Shown: in pieces, positions 15,436-24,073 of the stretch
Numbering within the stretch: position 1 is the first letter of the stretch
Layout of the letters: each line of letters opens with the position of its first letter
Assembly (NCBI GenBank): GCA_963169055.1
Contig: CAUJFU010000500.1
Coordinates: forward strand, 1-35,667
Length of the DNA: 35,667 nucleotides
Direction of reading: 5' to 3'
Source: Myxococcota bacterium
Lineage (GTDB): Bacteria > Myxococcota_C > UBA6777
The notes under the pieces: generated by a model
The model's input: the letters and a program-made list of their open reading frames with translations, nothing else
Database searches by the model: none
Told to the model about the DNA's origin: nothing
Program-made: the position numbers and the translations under genes

Positions 15436-17739
15436 TCACGGTTTCAAACAAACTTGGCGCGTGCCGCCTGCGATGCTAAAGCATTGATCGCCGCTGCTGC
15501 AATCCAGAGACGATGTACAGATCTTGCGGCAATACGCCTTCGGTTGGTTGGTTTCGCTGACGCAAAGATGCGTGCTTTCACAAAAGCCCAACAAGGGACT
15601 GCACTCTTCGGCATTTTTTCGTACGGTATCGCGCACGCAAACGCCCAATCCATTTTGTAGCGAGGTACAGCGATAGCCTGAGACGCATCCTTGTTGGCCG
15701 GTAGTTCGGCGCGGTTCGCATGTAAAGAGGCAGATCGCATCATCACCAAAAGCAGTGCATGTGTGTGATCGCTCGCACAACGTGTTGACGGTTCCGCACG
15801 CAGCGCCCTGCAAGCCTCCTCCACGCGAAGGGACACACGCAGAACGAGGAACTTCGGGAGAAAGAACGGACTGTGCGACACAAAGATAATCTTTGGCGCA
15901 ATCGACGGTGTTGTTGGGGACGGTACAACCGAGGGCGCATGTTTTGGCTCCGCCCCAATCCACACAAGACTCGCCGCTTGCGCAATCTCCTTGTGTGCTG
16001 CATGGCTTGGCGGGAGTGGCCGTCTGACAAGACAACCGATCTCGGCAGACTTGTTGGTGCGTGCAAACGCGCCCCGTGAGACCGCAACTTCGTTCGAGGC
16101 AAACGCCTTTGACCGCACCACCGCCGCTGATCGCCCCGCAGTACTCGGTGCTTGTGCAGGGAAGCGCTGTTGGTTTCACAGGATCGCAAGTCTTTCGACA
16201 ATCGCGTTGATAACAATACGTCCCGCTCGTACACTTTCCCGGGATATTTTCACAAGTCGGAGGAAGACAAAGGCCGATCTTTGATCGAGGTTGATCGACG
16301 GCGATACACTCTTCGCCTTGTGCGCACATCCCTTGGAGGCTGGTGTCACAGATCTTGCGGCACAAGCTCTGAAGGCCGTCACTTCGACAGATCAGCTCGA
16401 CATCGCAAGGGCTTGCGGAGGCATCGCAGGTTTCGCCGACTTTTTTTCCTTGTGCGCGTGTAGGCAAGCAAACGCCCAAGACTTCGGAGGCTGTGCCTTG
16501 TAAGAAGGAGCAGGCTTTCCCACCCGAACAAGACGACACCACCAGCGGATCGCAAGCTTGGCGGCAACGATTTTGCCCATCAATCGAGACACAAACGAGA
16601 TCCTTTTGGCAACCCGCCCCTGCCAAGGCCGAACAAGGCTCTCCTTCGGCGGGCAGTTCGCATCGGCCTCCCTTGCAAAGGCGACCATTCAAACACTGAT
16701 CGTCGCGTGTACAAGGCCCCAAGCAACGACCATCCGAACATCGAAACGAAGCGCAATCCTCGGCCTTTTCGCAACTCTCACAACGCCCTGCCTTGCACAG
16801 ACCAGACGAGCACTGCGCATCGTTCGCGCAGCTTTTTTGACAAATGCCCTTTTCGCAAACGCCCGAACCACAATCGGCTCCGCTGTTGCACTTGGTGCAG
16901 ACGCCGCCCGTACCGCAAAAAAACGTCTCCAAGCAATCGTCGGCTTTTGTACAAGGCACACAACGACCAGTAGAGGCGCATACACCGGGACAATCGCTAT
17001 CTCGCTCACACGGTGCGCAGCGCCCTTCGGCGATCTTGCAATAGAGTGTTTGTGTGCAATCTTCTCGCTTTTCACAAGGCTTACAGAGACCGCTCGCCTT
17101 GTCACAATAGCCCGGGCATTGGTTGTCTTGGCTGCAAGGAAGACAGACACCGTTGGTTTCATCGCAGTATCCGGGGCATTGGCTATCGCTGTTGCAAGGC
17201 TTACACACGCCTTGTTCACAAAATCCCGAGGTACAGTCTTCTCGCTTTGCGCAGGCTGTGCAGCGGCCTTCGACACAACGCCCTGTTGCGCATTGTTCGT
17301 TGGCATCGCAAGGTTTGCAGATTCCTGCGTCGCAGCGCAGATCTCCGCAATCCTTCGCATCGACACAAGGCTTACAAACGCCTTGGACGCAAACGCCCGA
17401 TGCACAGTCTTTTGCGCTTGCGCAAGGCATGCAAAAACCATCTTTGTTGCACAAGCCGCTGCGACAATCGGACGCCGTTTTACACGGTGGCCCGGGCGCA
17501 TCGAGCAGCGTACAGATCCCCTCGGCACATCGCTCGTTGGGACCACAACGCGCTCGCCCTTCTTCGGCATCGGCACACGGATATCCCACCATCGAAAAAG
17601 AACCGACAAAACAAGCACTCTGAAACATCAACCCAAGAAACCACAGCCCCCACAAGCTCCATCGCTTCCAAACGCTGCTTCTCTGACAATGACGCAATGT
17701 CCCATGTATCGGCATGATCAAACTCTTCACAACAAACAT
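15436..17739 (-). CDS. Cysteine-rich Dickkopf-like repeat protein, exported
   Basis: 767-residue surface protein. After a short basic N-terminus there is a hydrophobic segment (WSLWGLWFLGLMFQSAC) that acts as a signal peptide or imperfect lipobox. The body is built from short Cys repeats of the form CxPCxxxxxCxxGxC, at least ten tandem units in the first half, resembling the Dickkopf N-terminal cysteine-rich module common in large extracellular proteins of myxobacteria. Longer Cys-containing units follow. Disulfide-bonded extracellular architecture is inferred. Two starts are possible (17739, or ATG 17715 eight codons in); neither has a strong ribosome-binding site. It stands alone on the - strand between + strand genes. 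No enzymatic motif is seen. Confidence 0.85.
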   Translation of the reverse strand: MFVVKSLIMPIHGTLRHCQRSSVWKRWSLWGLWFLGLMFQSACFVGSFSMVGYPCADAEEGRARCGPNERCAEGICTLLDAPGPPCKTASDCRSGLCNKDGFCMPCASAKDCASGVCVQGVCKPCVDAKDCGDLRCDAGICKPCDANEQCATGRCVEGRCTACAKREDCTSGFCEQGVCKPCNSDSQCPGYCDETNGVCLPCSQDNQCPGYCDKASGLCKPCEKREDCTQTLYCKIAEGRCAPCERDSDCPGVCASTGRCVPCTKADDCLETFFCGTGGVCTKCNSGADCGSGVCEKGICQKSCANDAQCSSGLCKAGRCESCEKAEDCASFRCSDGRCLGPCTRDDQCLNGRLCKGGRCELPAEGEPCSALAGAGCQKDLVCVSIDGQNRCRQACDPLVVSSCSGGKACSFLQGTASEVLGVCLPTRAQGKKVGETCDASASPCDVELICRSDGLQSLCRKICDTSLQGMCAQGEECIAVDQPRSKIGLCLPPTCENIPGKCTSGTYCYQRDCRKTCDPVKPTALPCTSTEYCGAISGGGAVKGVCLERSCGLTGRVCTHQQVCRDRLSCQTATPAKPCSTQGDCASGESCVDWGGAKTCALGCTVPNNTVDCAKDYLCVAQSVLSPEVPRSACVPSRGGGLQGAACGTVNTLCERSHTCTAFGDDAICLFTCEPRRTTGQQGCVSGYRCTSLQNGLGVCVRDTVRKNAEECSPLLGFCESTHLCVSETNQPKAYCRKICTSSLDCSSGDQCFSIAGGTRQVCLKP

Positions 17740-17888
17740 TCAACAACCCAACCCACCAGTTTCAGGGAATTCTCCCAGATCACCAGCCTCAAAACTCACA
17801 CCATACACCAAACTCCCGAACAAAGACCAGATCCCGCCTGTTCTTTCGCGTCTGCCCTTTGGCTTGTGACCTCCTCACCAAACTCCGC

Positions 17889-17917
17889 TTGACTTTCCAC
17901 GCGATCTCCATTAGAGA
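17889..17917 (+). promoter_or_regulatory. Candidate promoter of the ATP-grasp locus
   Basis: TTGACT (17889-17894), a 17-nt spacer and TAGAGA (17912-17917) lie about 90 nt before the first ATP-grasp start. The -35 is close to consensus, the -10 weak. No other promoter-like pair stands out in the 268-nt gap. Confidence 0.35.
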
Positions 17918-18007
17918 AACCACCAATTTCTCAGGTGTTCTCACACCCAACCAACCCAACACAGTCTCACCGCGATCACGCCGCGATCAAGCAAGCGAGG
18001 TGCTTTG

Positions 18008-19237
18008 ATGCACATCATCTTTTTGGCCCCCCACTTCCCATCCAACCAACGACAATTTGTCCGCGCACTCGCGGGGATCGGCGCTCGCGTCTCAGGCATC
18101 GGCGAAACGCCGCTCTCTCATCTCGATCACGAGATCAAAGGATGGCTCTACGGTTACGAACAAGTCCCTTCTGTCGGCAACGAAGAAGCTGTCTACCAAG
18201 CTGTACGCCGTATCCAAGACCGTGGGCCGTGGGTGGATCGCTTTGAGGCCACCATCGAAAGCCACATGTTGCTCGCTGCCCGTGTCCGCGAACGCGCCAA
18301 GATCCCCGGGATCTCTTCGGAGACCATCAACCTCTGCCGCGATAAATTTCAAATGAAACAATTCTTGCGTGCGAGAGGCGTCCCCTGTGCGCGCAACGCT
18401 GCCGTCAATAACGCCGAAAAAGCATGGCAATTTGTCAAAGAAACGGGTTACCCTGTCATCCTCAAACCTCGCGATGGCGCTGGCGCACACGCCACGTATC
18501 GCATCGATAACGCCGAACAACTCAAACAAGCCCTCGCAGAAACGGGCCTTTCCCACAGCCAAAATGCCTTCTTTACCATGGAAGAATTCATCGAAGGACA
18601 CGAAGGCTTTTACGATACCCTGACCTGCAACGGCCAAGTGATCTTTGATGGCATCTGCCACTATTATCCCAACGTCCTCGAAGCCATGCGCACCCGTTGG
18701 ATCAGCCCACAGATCGTCCTCACCAATCGCATCGACTCCCCGGGCTATCAACCTCTTCGCCAATTTGGCGAGCGCGTGATCGATCTCTTTCAACTCGGAA
18801 CCACCGCCACTCACATGGAATGGTTTGTCGGTGACAAGGGCCTCACCTTCAGCGAGATCGGCGCACGTCCCCCCGGATGCCGCCTGTGGGATCTCTACAA
18901 CTACGCCAACGACTTCGACCTTTACACCGAATGGGCCCGCGCTTTGATGTTCGGCCAAGCCTCCCCACAACCAAGCCGCCGCTTTTCCGCTGGACTGATC
19001 TCTTTGCGACCCAGCCAAGACGGCCATGTCGCGGGATACAGCGGACGCGAAGAGATGTTCGCCAAATACAACTCATGGATTCTTGCTGCGCACTTTCCCC
19101 CCGAAGGATCGCCCACATCGCCCGTCGGTGCGGGATATCTCGCTCATGCGTGGGTTTGGGTTCGTCACCCCGATTACGATGCTTGTCGCGCAATGCTCGA
19201 TGACATCGGTCAAACCGTTAAAATGTGGGCGCACTAA
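18008..19237 (+). CDS. ATP-grasp ligase, paralogue 1
   Basis: 409-residue ATP-grasp enzyme. Members use ATP to make an acyl-phosphate and join it to an amine, thiol or similar nucleophile; the substrates here are unknown. The layout is an N-terminal Rossmann-like pre-domain (MHIIFLAPHFP), a central lid with the nucleotide lysine in VILKPRDGAGAHATYRI, an acidic MEEFIEG adenine-side segment, and the Mg-binding strand HMEWF...SEIGARPPG. All expected residues are present. It is related along its length to the genes at 19335 and 24074. ATG 18008 follows GAGGT; a TTG one codon earlier is unlikely. It is probably the first gene of a six-gene + strand locus. Confidence 0.9.
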   Translation: MHIIFLAPHFPSNQRQFVRALAGIGARVSGIGETPLSHLDHEIKGWLYGYEQVPSVGNEEAVYQAVRRIQDRGPWVDRFEATIESHMLLAARVRERAKIPGISSETINLCRDKFQMKQFLRARGVPCARNAAVNNAEKAWQFVKETGYPVILKPRDGAGAHATYRIDNAEQLKQALAETGLSHSQNAFFTMEEFIEGHEGFYDTLTCNGQVIFDGICHYYPNVLEAMRTRWISPQIVLTNRIDSPGYQPLRQFGERVIDLFQLGTTATHMEWFVGDKGLTFSEIGARPPGCRLWDLYNYANDFDLYTEWARALMFGQASPQPSRRFSAGLISLRPSQDGHVAGYSGREEMFAKYNSWILAAHFPPEGSPTSPVGAGYLAHAWVWVRHPDYDACRAMLDDIGQTVKMWAH

Positions 19238-19334
19238 CCCTCTCCCATCCGCCACCACCTCATCCAAAGATCCCCCACAACACCCGTCTGTCTAGCCTTT
19301 TGAACGCCACCGATGCGTTTCGCAGGAGTCCGCC

Positions 19335-20555
19335 ATGCAAGTTCTCTTCCTCAGCCCAGCTTATCCACCCGAGATGATCGAATACACTCGCGGCCTCGCC
19401 GAAGTCGGCGCCCGTGTCCTCGGCGTTGGCGACACACCCGCACACGCTCTCCCCGAAAAAGTCCGCCCCTACCTCAGCGATTATCTCCAAGTTCCGAGCA
19501 TCATGAACGAAGGCGACTTGATCGCTCGCGTCAAACAATGGCTCGGAGGCCGTCACATCGATCGCGTTGAAGCCCAATGGGAGATCCTTGTCCTCACAGC
19601 CGCCCGACTGCGCGAACAACTCGGTGTCGCGGGGATGTCATACAACACCGTCCTCGGGTTTCGTGACAAACAACTGATGAAAGAACGCGTCGAACGCGCT
19701 GGTTTGCGCGTCCCCCACGCCTTTCGCGCAAGCACCGAAAAAGATGTGATCGACGCCGCCCATCTGATCGGATTCCCCGTCATCATCAAACCCATCGCAG
19801 GTGCCGGTAGCGCCGACACCTACCGCATCCAAAACGACCAAGAACTCCGCAGCGTCCTCCCCGCCCTCCGCCATGTCCCCGAAGTCAGCGTCGAAGAATT
19901 CGTGGACGGCGAAGAATTCACCTTTGACACCGTCTGCATCGACGGCGAACCCGTCTATATGAACGTCGCACAATACCTCCCGCGCCCACTGATCGCCCGA
20001 ACCAACGAGTGGATCAGCCCTGTGATCGTCACAGTCTCCGATCTCAACCAACCCAAGATCCGCGCTGGTATCGAACTCGGCAAAGGCGTTCTCAAAGCCC
20101 TCGGCATGGGAACGGGCTTTACGCACATGGAATGGTACTACAAACCCAACGGCGAAGTCGTCTTTGGCGAGATCGGCTGTCGACCGGGCGGGGCGCATCT
20201 CGTCGATCAAATGAACTACACCAGCGATATCGATCTGTTCCGCGAATGGGCCCGCGCTGTCTGTCACAAGCGCTTTGCCGCACCCACCCGCCGCCTCTAC
20301 AACGCCGCCATCATCTTCAAACGCGCCCAAGGCGAAGGCACGATCCGCGCCATCCACGGACTCGATGCCTACAAACAACGCTTCGGCCAATGGATCTGCA
20401 CCGAACAGCTTCTCCCCGTCGGTGCGCACCGACGCAACTGGAAACAAACGCTCGTCAGCGATGGCTTCCTGATCGTCCGTCATCCTCGGTGGGAAGATGC
20501 CCTTCACATGGCCAACATCGCCGCCACAGACATCCAAATGTTCGCTTCCCGCTAA
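19335..20555 (+). CDS. ATP-grasp ligase, paralogue 2
   Basis: 406-residue ATP-grasp enzyme with the same architecture as paralogue 1: N-terminal MQVLFLSPAYPPE, lid with VIIKPIAGAGSADTYRI, acidic VEEFVDGEEF, and HMEWYY...GEIGCRPGGAH as the metal-binding strand. The differing substrate-side residues (GGAH versus PGCR) suggest a different acceptor. AGGAG lies shortly before ATG 19335. It starts 97 nt after paralogue 1 and is followed by a 263-nt gap. A soluble cytoplasmic ligase is inferred. Confidence 0.9.
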   Translation: MQVLFLSPAYPPEMIEYTRGLAEVGARVLGVGDTPAHALPEKVRPYLSDYLQVPSIMNEGDLIARVKQWLGGRHIDRVEAQWEILVLTAARLREQLGVAGMSYNTVLGFRDKQLMKERVERAGLRVPHAFRASTEKDVIDAAHLIGFPVIIKPIAGAGSADTYRIQNDQELRSVLPALRHVPEVSVEEFVDGEEFTFDTVCIDGEPVYMNVAQYLPRPLIARTNEWISPVIVTVSDLNQPKIRAGIELGKGVLKALGMGTGFTHMEWYYKPNGEVVFGEIGCRPGGAHLVDQMNYTSDIDLFREWARAVCHKRFAAPTRRLYNAAIIFKRAQGEGTIRAIHGLDAYKQRFGQWICTEQLLPVGAHRRNWKQTLVSDGFLIVRHPRWEDALHMANIAATDIQMFASR

Positions 20556-20818
20556 ACGGATCCTTGAATTTGTGCGATCTCCTTGCGATCTGCGTTATCA
20601 TGCTCACCGAGGTTTGTGCTGGTGCGCACAAGCAAACCAAGACCCCCACCGCTCCTTGCTCAAACCTCGCATGCACCGAATGGATTCGTGCATAGTCAAC
20701 GCCGGTGTTTGTCGCTCGCATCCCCCAACGCACCGAGAAGCCTTGTTCGCATCACCCAAGACTCCGAGGTGCCTTGCCTACGCTGCCGAGTGACCCCGCA
20801 CAAGGAAGCCAAAACCAC

Positions 20819-21973
20819 ATGCCACACCTGATCGTGCTTGGACCCCAACGCCTCGAACCCACCGTCCACCATATCCTCAAAGAACACGGTATCGACGGCG
20901 ATATCGCACTCGTCTCCGCTGGATGGCAAGAACGCGAAGAAGAAGACGAAGAACTCCGCGAAGTCCTCGGCTCCCACTGCCGTGTTCACAACCTCCGCAT
21001 CCACGCCCGTTGTGAAGATGTCTTCCACGCCGACACAGAACTCTTTGAGGCCCACCGCGCCCGCCAAGATCAACTCCGCGATCTCCAAAACCTCTACCGT
21101 TTCCGCCTCGATAAACTCGTTGAAGCCGCACAGCATCTCTTCCGACACCAAGGCGATCCCGCTCTCGTCCTCCCCGAACGCGCCGACGCTATCGCCGCCA
21201 TCCAACGCCTCGATCAACACCACCTCCAACGCCTTCAACTCGTCCACCAGAACTTTGAAGCGCGATGGCGCTCTCTAGAGCGCCCCGCCATCCAACAACA
21301 GCGCGAAGAGATCCACTCCGTCCTCGGATACTGCCCAACCATCGCCATCGCTGGCGGCCACGTCGCTGTCCTTCTCAACCGTATCCGTATGCTTGGGATC
21401 GAAACCTTTTTCGCCGACCGACGCCTTGTCGCTTGGTCCGCTGGGGCGATGGCTCTCAGCGATCGCGTCGTGCTTTTTCATGATCACCCACCCCAAGGGG
21501 CCGGTACACCCGAGATCCTTGACCTCGGACTCGGCTACTTCAAAGGACTTCTGCCTCTTCCCCACGCCAAACGACGCCTCAACCTCGATGACCCCGCTCG
21601 CGTCGCCCTTCTCGCTCAACGCTTCCATCCTTCCCTCTGTTGCGCCCTCGACGAAGGCTCTCGCATCCAAGCCACCTCCGCAGGATGGAAGATATTCCCA
21701 CACACCCGCCTCCTCCACACCGATGGCCATGTCCAACACTTCTCACACGCCACTGTCCTCCCTTCTCCCCATGCCTCCGAACACGCCAACCAATTCCCTT
21801 CTCGCGATGCACTCCCTAGCGCCGAAAAGGCCGCAGCACTCGACTCTTTCACCAGCGCCACCGAGATCCCAACTCTCGCCTCCTTCACCAGCGCCACCGA
21901 GATCCCAACCCTCGCCTCCTTCACCAGCGCCACCGAGATCCCAACCCTCGCCCCCAAAGGAGAGTCGCGGTGA
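20819..21973 (+). CDS. Peptidase S51 / cyanophycinase-like protein
   Basis: 384-residue protein whose C-terminal half matches the S51 (type 1 glutamine amidotransferase-like) fold of cyanophycinase and dipeptidase E. The nucleophile elbow AWSAGAM places the catalytic Ser at 207; the later blocks GLGYFKGLLPLPHAKRRL and CALDEGSRI align with the DxHF...R.RL and IDE segments of cyanophycinases. The N-terminal 190 residues are charged and helical and are not typical of the family. The C-terminus ends in three tandem 12-residue repeats. ATG 20819 follows CAAGGAAG; the frame extends upstream without similarity. The stop overlaps the next gene's GTG by 4 nt, implying translational coupling to the esterase. 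Peptide or amide hydrolysis is predicted; the substrate is unknown. Confidence 0.82.
   Translation: MPHLIVLGPQRLEPTVHHILKEHGIDGDIALVSAGWQEREEEDEELREVLGSHCRVHNLRIHARCEDVFHADTELFEAHRARQDQLRDLQNLYRFRLDKLVEAAQHLFRHQGDPALVLPERADAIAAIQRLDQHHLQRLQLVHQNFEARWRSLERPAIQQQREEIHSVLGYCPTIAIAGGHVAVLLNRIRMLGIETFFADRRLVAWSAGAMALSDRVVLFHDHPPQGAGTPEILDLGLGYFKGLLPLPHAKRRLNLDDPARVALLAQRFHPSLCCALDEGSRIQATSAGWKIFPHTRLLHTDGHVQHFSHATVLPSPHASEHANQFPSRDALPSAEKAAALDSFTSATEIPTLASFTSATEIPTLASFTSATEIPTLAPKGESR
21845..21952 (+). repeat. Three 36-bp tandem repeats at the S51 gene 3' end
   Basis: Units 21845-21880, 21881-21916 and 21917-21952 each encode SFTSATEIPTLA; copies differ at only a few bases. They end seven codons before the stop, in a stretch that also provides the ribosome-binding site (AAAGGAGAG) of the next gene. 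Confidence 0.97.
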
Positions 21974-23106
21974 AATCACTGATCCATCGACTACAACAAC
22001 ATATCCCTGTCTCCGATGCAGAAATCGATGAATTCTTGCAGATCCATGCCTTCCCTTGGGTCGAAGAAAACACCGTCCTCTTCTTTTATCGAGGTGACGC
22101 CGAGCAAGTCCGCCTCCGCCATTGGATCTTTGGACTCCCCTCCTCCCAAGACTTTTTCCGCATCCCCAGCACCCGCCACTGGGTACTCCAAGCCGATATC
22201 CCTCACCAGTCCCGCATCGAATACAAGTTTGAAGTCGTTCAACGCGGACACAGCCATTGGATACGCGATCCCCTCAACAAACACCTCGCTTACGATCCTT
22301 TTGGGGCCAACTCCGTCTGCCAAGGCGCGGGCTACCTCACCCCCGAATGGACTCTCGAAGATACCGAAAGCCGCGCTGGTACCCTCGAAGATATCGAGAT
22401 CGACAGCCAAGCCTACGGCGGAAAACGCCATCTCACCGTCTATCTACCCGCTCGCTTTCGACCTCGACGACGCTATCCCCTGCTGATCGTCCACGATGGA
22501 CCCGACTACAAACGCTATTCTTCTCTCAAGTTCGTCCTTGACAACCTCATCCACCGCAACGAAGTCGCCCCCCTGATCGTCGCACTCCAACACCCTGTCC
22601 AACGCCTCCAAGAATACCCCGATCACCCCGCCCAAGCCCAATTCACCGTCCACGAAGTCCTACCCCTCCTCCAAGAGCGCTACCCCATCCACGATCTCCC
22701 CCAAATGCGCGGACTCATGGGCGCTTCCTTCGGTGGCGTCGCCACTCTCTCCACCGCATGGCGACACCCCGAGGTCTTTGGCCGACTTCTCCTTCAATCC
22801 GGCTCCTTTGCCTTTACCGATATCGGCGAAAACAAACGCGGCCCCCTCTTTGACCCTGTGGTCGACTTTATGAATCGTTTTCGAAAAAATCCCGGGAAAT
22901 TTAGCGAAAAAGTCTTTGTCACCTGCGGGATGTACGAATCTTTGATCTACGAAAATCGCTCGATTGTTCCTCTTCTCCAAAAAACCGGGATGGAAGTCGA
23001 GTACCGCGAATCCCGCGACGGTCACAACTGGATCAACTGGCGTGACCACCTGCGCGATGCACTGACTTGGCTGTTTCCCGGGCCTCTTTGGATGATCTAC
23101 GAATAG
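21970..23106 (+). CDS. Enterochelin-esterase-like alpha/beta hydrolase
   Basis: 378-residue esterase. The N-terminal 130 residues resemble the E-set/CBM48-like domain of enterochelin (Fes-type) esterases (WVEENTVLFFYRGDAEQVRL...DPFG). The rest is an EsD-type alpha/beta hydrolase with LLIVHDGPDYKRY, nucleophile elbow GASFGG (Ser253) and catalytic His in SRDGHNWINW. It is predicted to hydrolyse an ester, or possibly an amide, of a bulky conjugate; no signal peptide, so cytoplasmic. It starts at GTG 21970, overlapping the S51 stop (GTGA), with AAAGGAGAG upstream, so the two genes are translationally coupled. No siderophore genes lie nearby, so enterobactin is not an obvious substrate. Confidence 0.88.
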   Translation: MKSLIHRLQQHIPVSDAEIDEFLQIHAFPWVEENTVLFFYRGDAEQVRLRHWIFGLPSSQDFFRIPSTRHWVLQADIPHQSRIEYKFEVVQRGHSHWIRDPLNKHLAYDPFGANSVCQGAGYLTPEWTLEDTESRAGTLEDIEIDSQAYGGKRHLTVYLPARFRPRRRYPLLIVHDGPDYKRYSSLKFVLDNLIHRNEVAPLIVALQHPVQRLQEYPDHPAQAQFTVHEVLPLLQERYPIHDLPQMRGLMGASFGGVATLSTAWRHPEVFGRLLLQSGSFAFTDIGENKRGPLFDPVVDFMNRFRKNPGKFSEKVFVTCGMYESLIYENRSIVPLLQKTGMEVEYRESRDGHNWINWRDHLRDALTWLFPGPLWMIYE

Positions 23107-23242
23107 CGCTGTCGCTCTCAAACACCCTAGCATCGGGCGTAAACAAACCAACGTATCCTCTCGGCACGCCCGAGATATCCACCCGCTTCGCCGAGTGGAC
23201 AACTCCACAAACCGCTCCACCAAAAGCCTCAAGGAGTGTTGC

Positions 23243-23980
23243 ATGTTCCCTTACAAACTGGCCTCTCGTTGGTACTCCACACGCCTCCACCAAGACGTCC
23301 TCGTCGCTCGCTTTGGCTATTACGGACAACCGCTTCTGCTATTTCCCACCGCAGGCGGAGATGCCGAAGAAGGCGAACGCTTCTTGATGATGCGCGCCCT
23401 TCGACCTTTGATCGAAGCAGGCCGCATCAAAGTCTATTCTTGCGATAGTGTCGCTGGACGCACATGGCTTGATCCCCATGTATCGGGCCTCCAACGCGCT
23501 GCCATGCAAAACGCCTATCACCACTTCGTCACCCACGAAGTCGTCCCCGCCATCCGACACGATTGTCATTCGCCTGATATCCCAATTATCACTGCCGGAG
23601 CTTCTCTTGGGGCTTATAATGCACTCGCTGCCATTACCCGCTCTCCCGATATCTTCTCTAGTGCCATCTGCATGAGCGGAACCTTCGATATCCAACGCTG
23701 GGCCAAAGGCCAACACAGCCTTGACCTCTATTTCTCTTCTCCCCTTCATTTCCTCCCCAACCTCCCAGAAGGCCCACAACTCCATCAACTCCGCGAGCGT
23801 TTTATCCTGCTCGCCACAGGTGATGGCAAGTGGGAAGAACCCCAAGAAAGCGAACGTGTCGCCCAGATCCTCGCCTCCAAACAGATCCCCCATCGCCTTG
23901 ATATCTGGAACAAATGGGATCACGACTGGATCACATGGCGCGATATGCTCCCCAAATACCTCGACAAAATGGTTCCTTAA
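23243..23980 (+). CDS. EsD-family esterase (alpha/beta hydrolase)
   Basis: 245-residue alpha/beta hydrolase related to the preceding esterase's catalytic domain but lacking its N-terminal domain. The nucleophile elbow is AGASLGAYN (Ser121) and the terminal WDHDWITWRDM carries the probable catalytic His. The oxyanion segment PTAGGDAEEGERF follows the second strand. ATG 23243 is preceded by AAGGAG (23231-23236); in-frame codons before it lack similarity. It lies 136 nt after the first esterase and 93 nt before the third ATP-grasp gene, within the same + strand locus. Confidence 0.88.
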   Translation: MFPYKLASRWYSTRLHQDVLVARFGYYGQPLLLFPTAGGDAEEGERFLMMRALRPLIEAGRIKVYSCDSVAGRTWLDPHVSGLQRAAMQNAYHHFVTHEVVPAIRHDCHSPDIPIITAGASLGAYNALAAITRSPDIFSSAICMSGTFDIQRWAKGQHSLDLYFSSPLHFLPNLPEGPQLHQLRERFILLATGDGKWEEPQESERVAQILASKQIPHRLDIWNKWDHDWITWRDMLPKYLDKMVP

Positions 23981-24073
23981 ACCACTCATCCACTCAAAAA
24001 GTGCCTTTACTGCGGAAACACCCCGCGTACCCTCAGATCCCTGTTCCTATCCCTAGAACAAAAGAGGCCCCCC

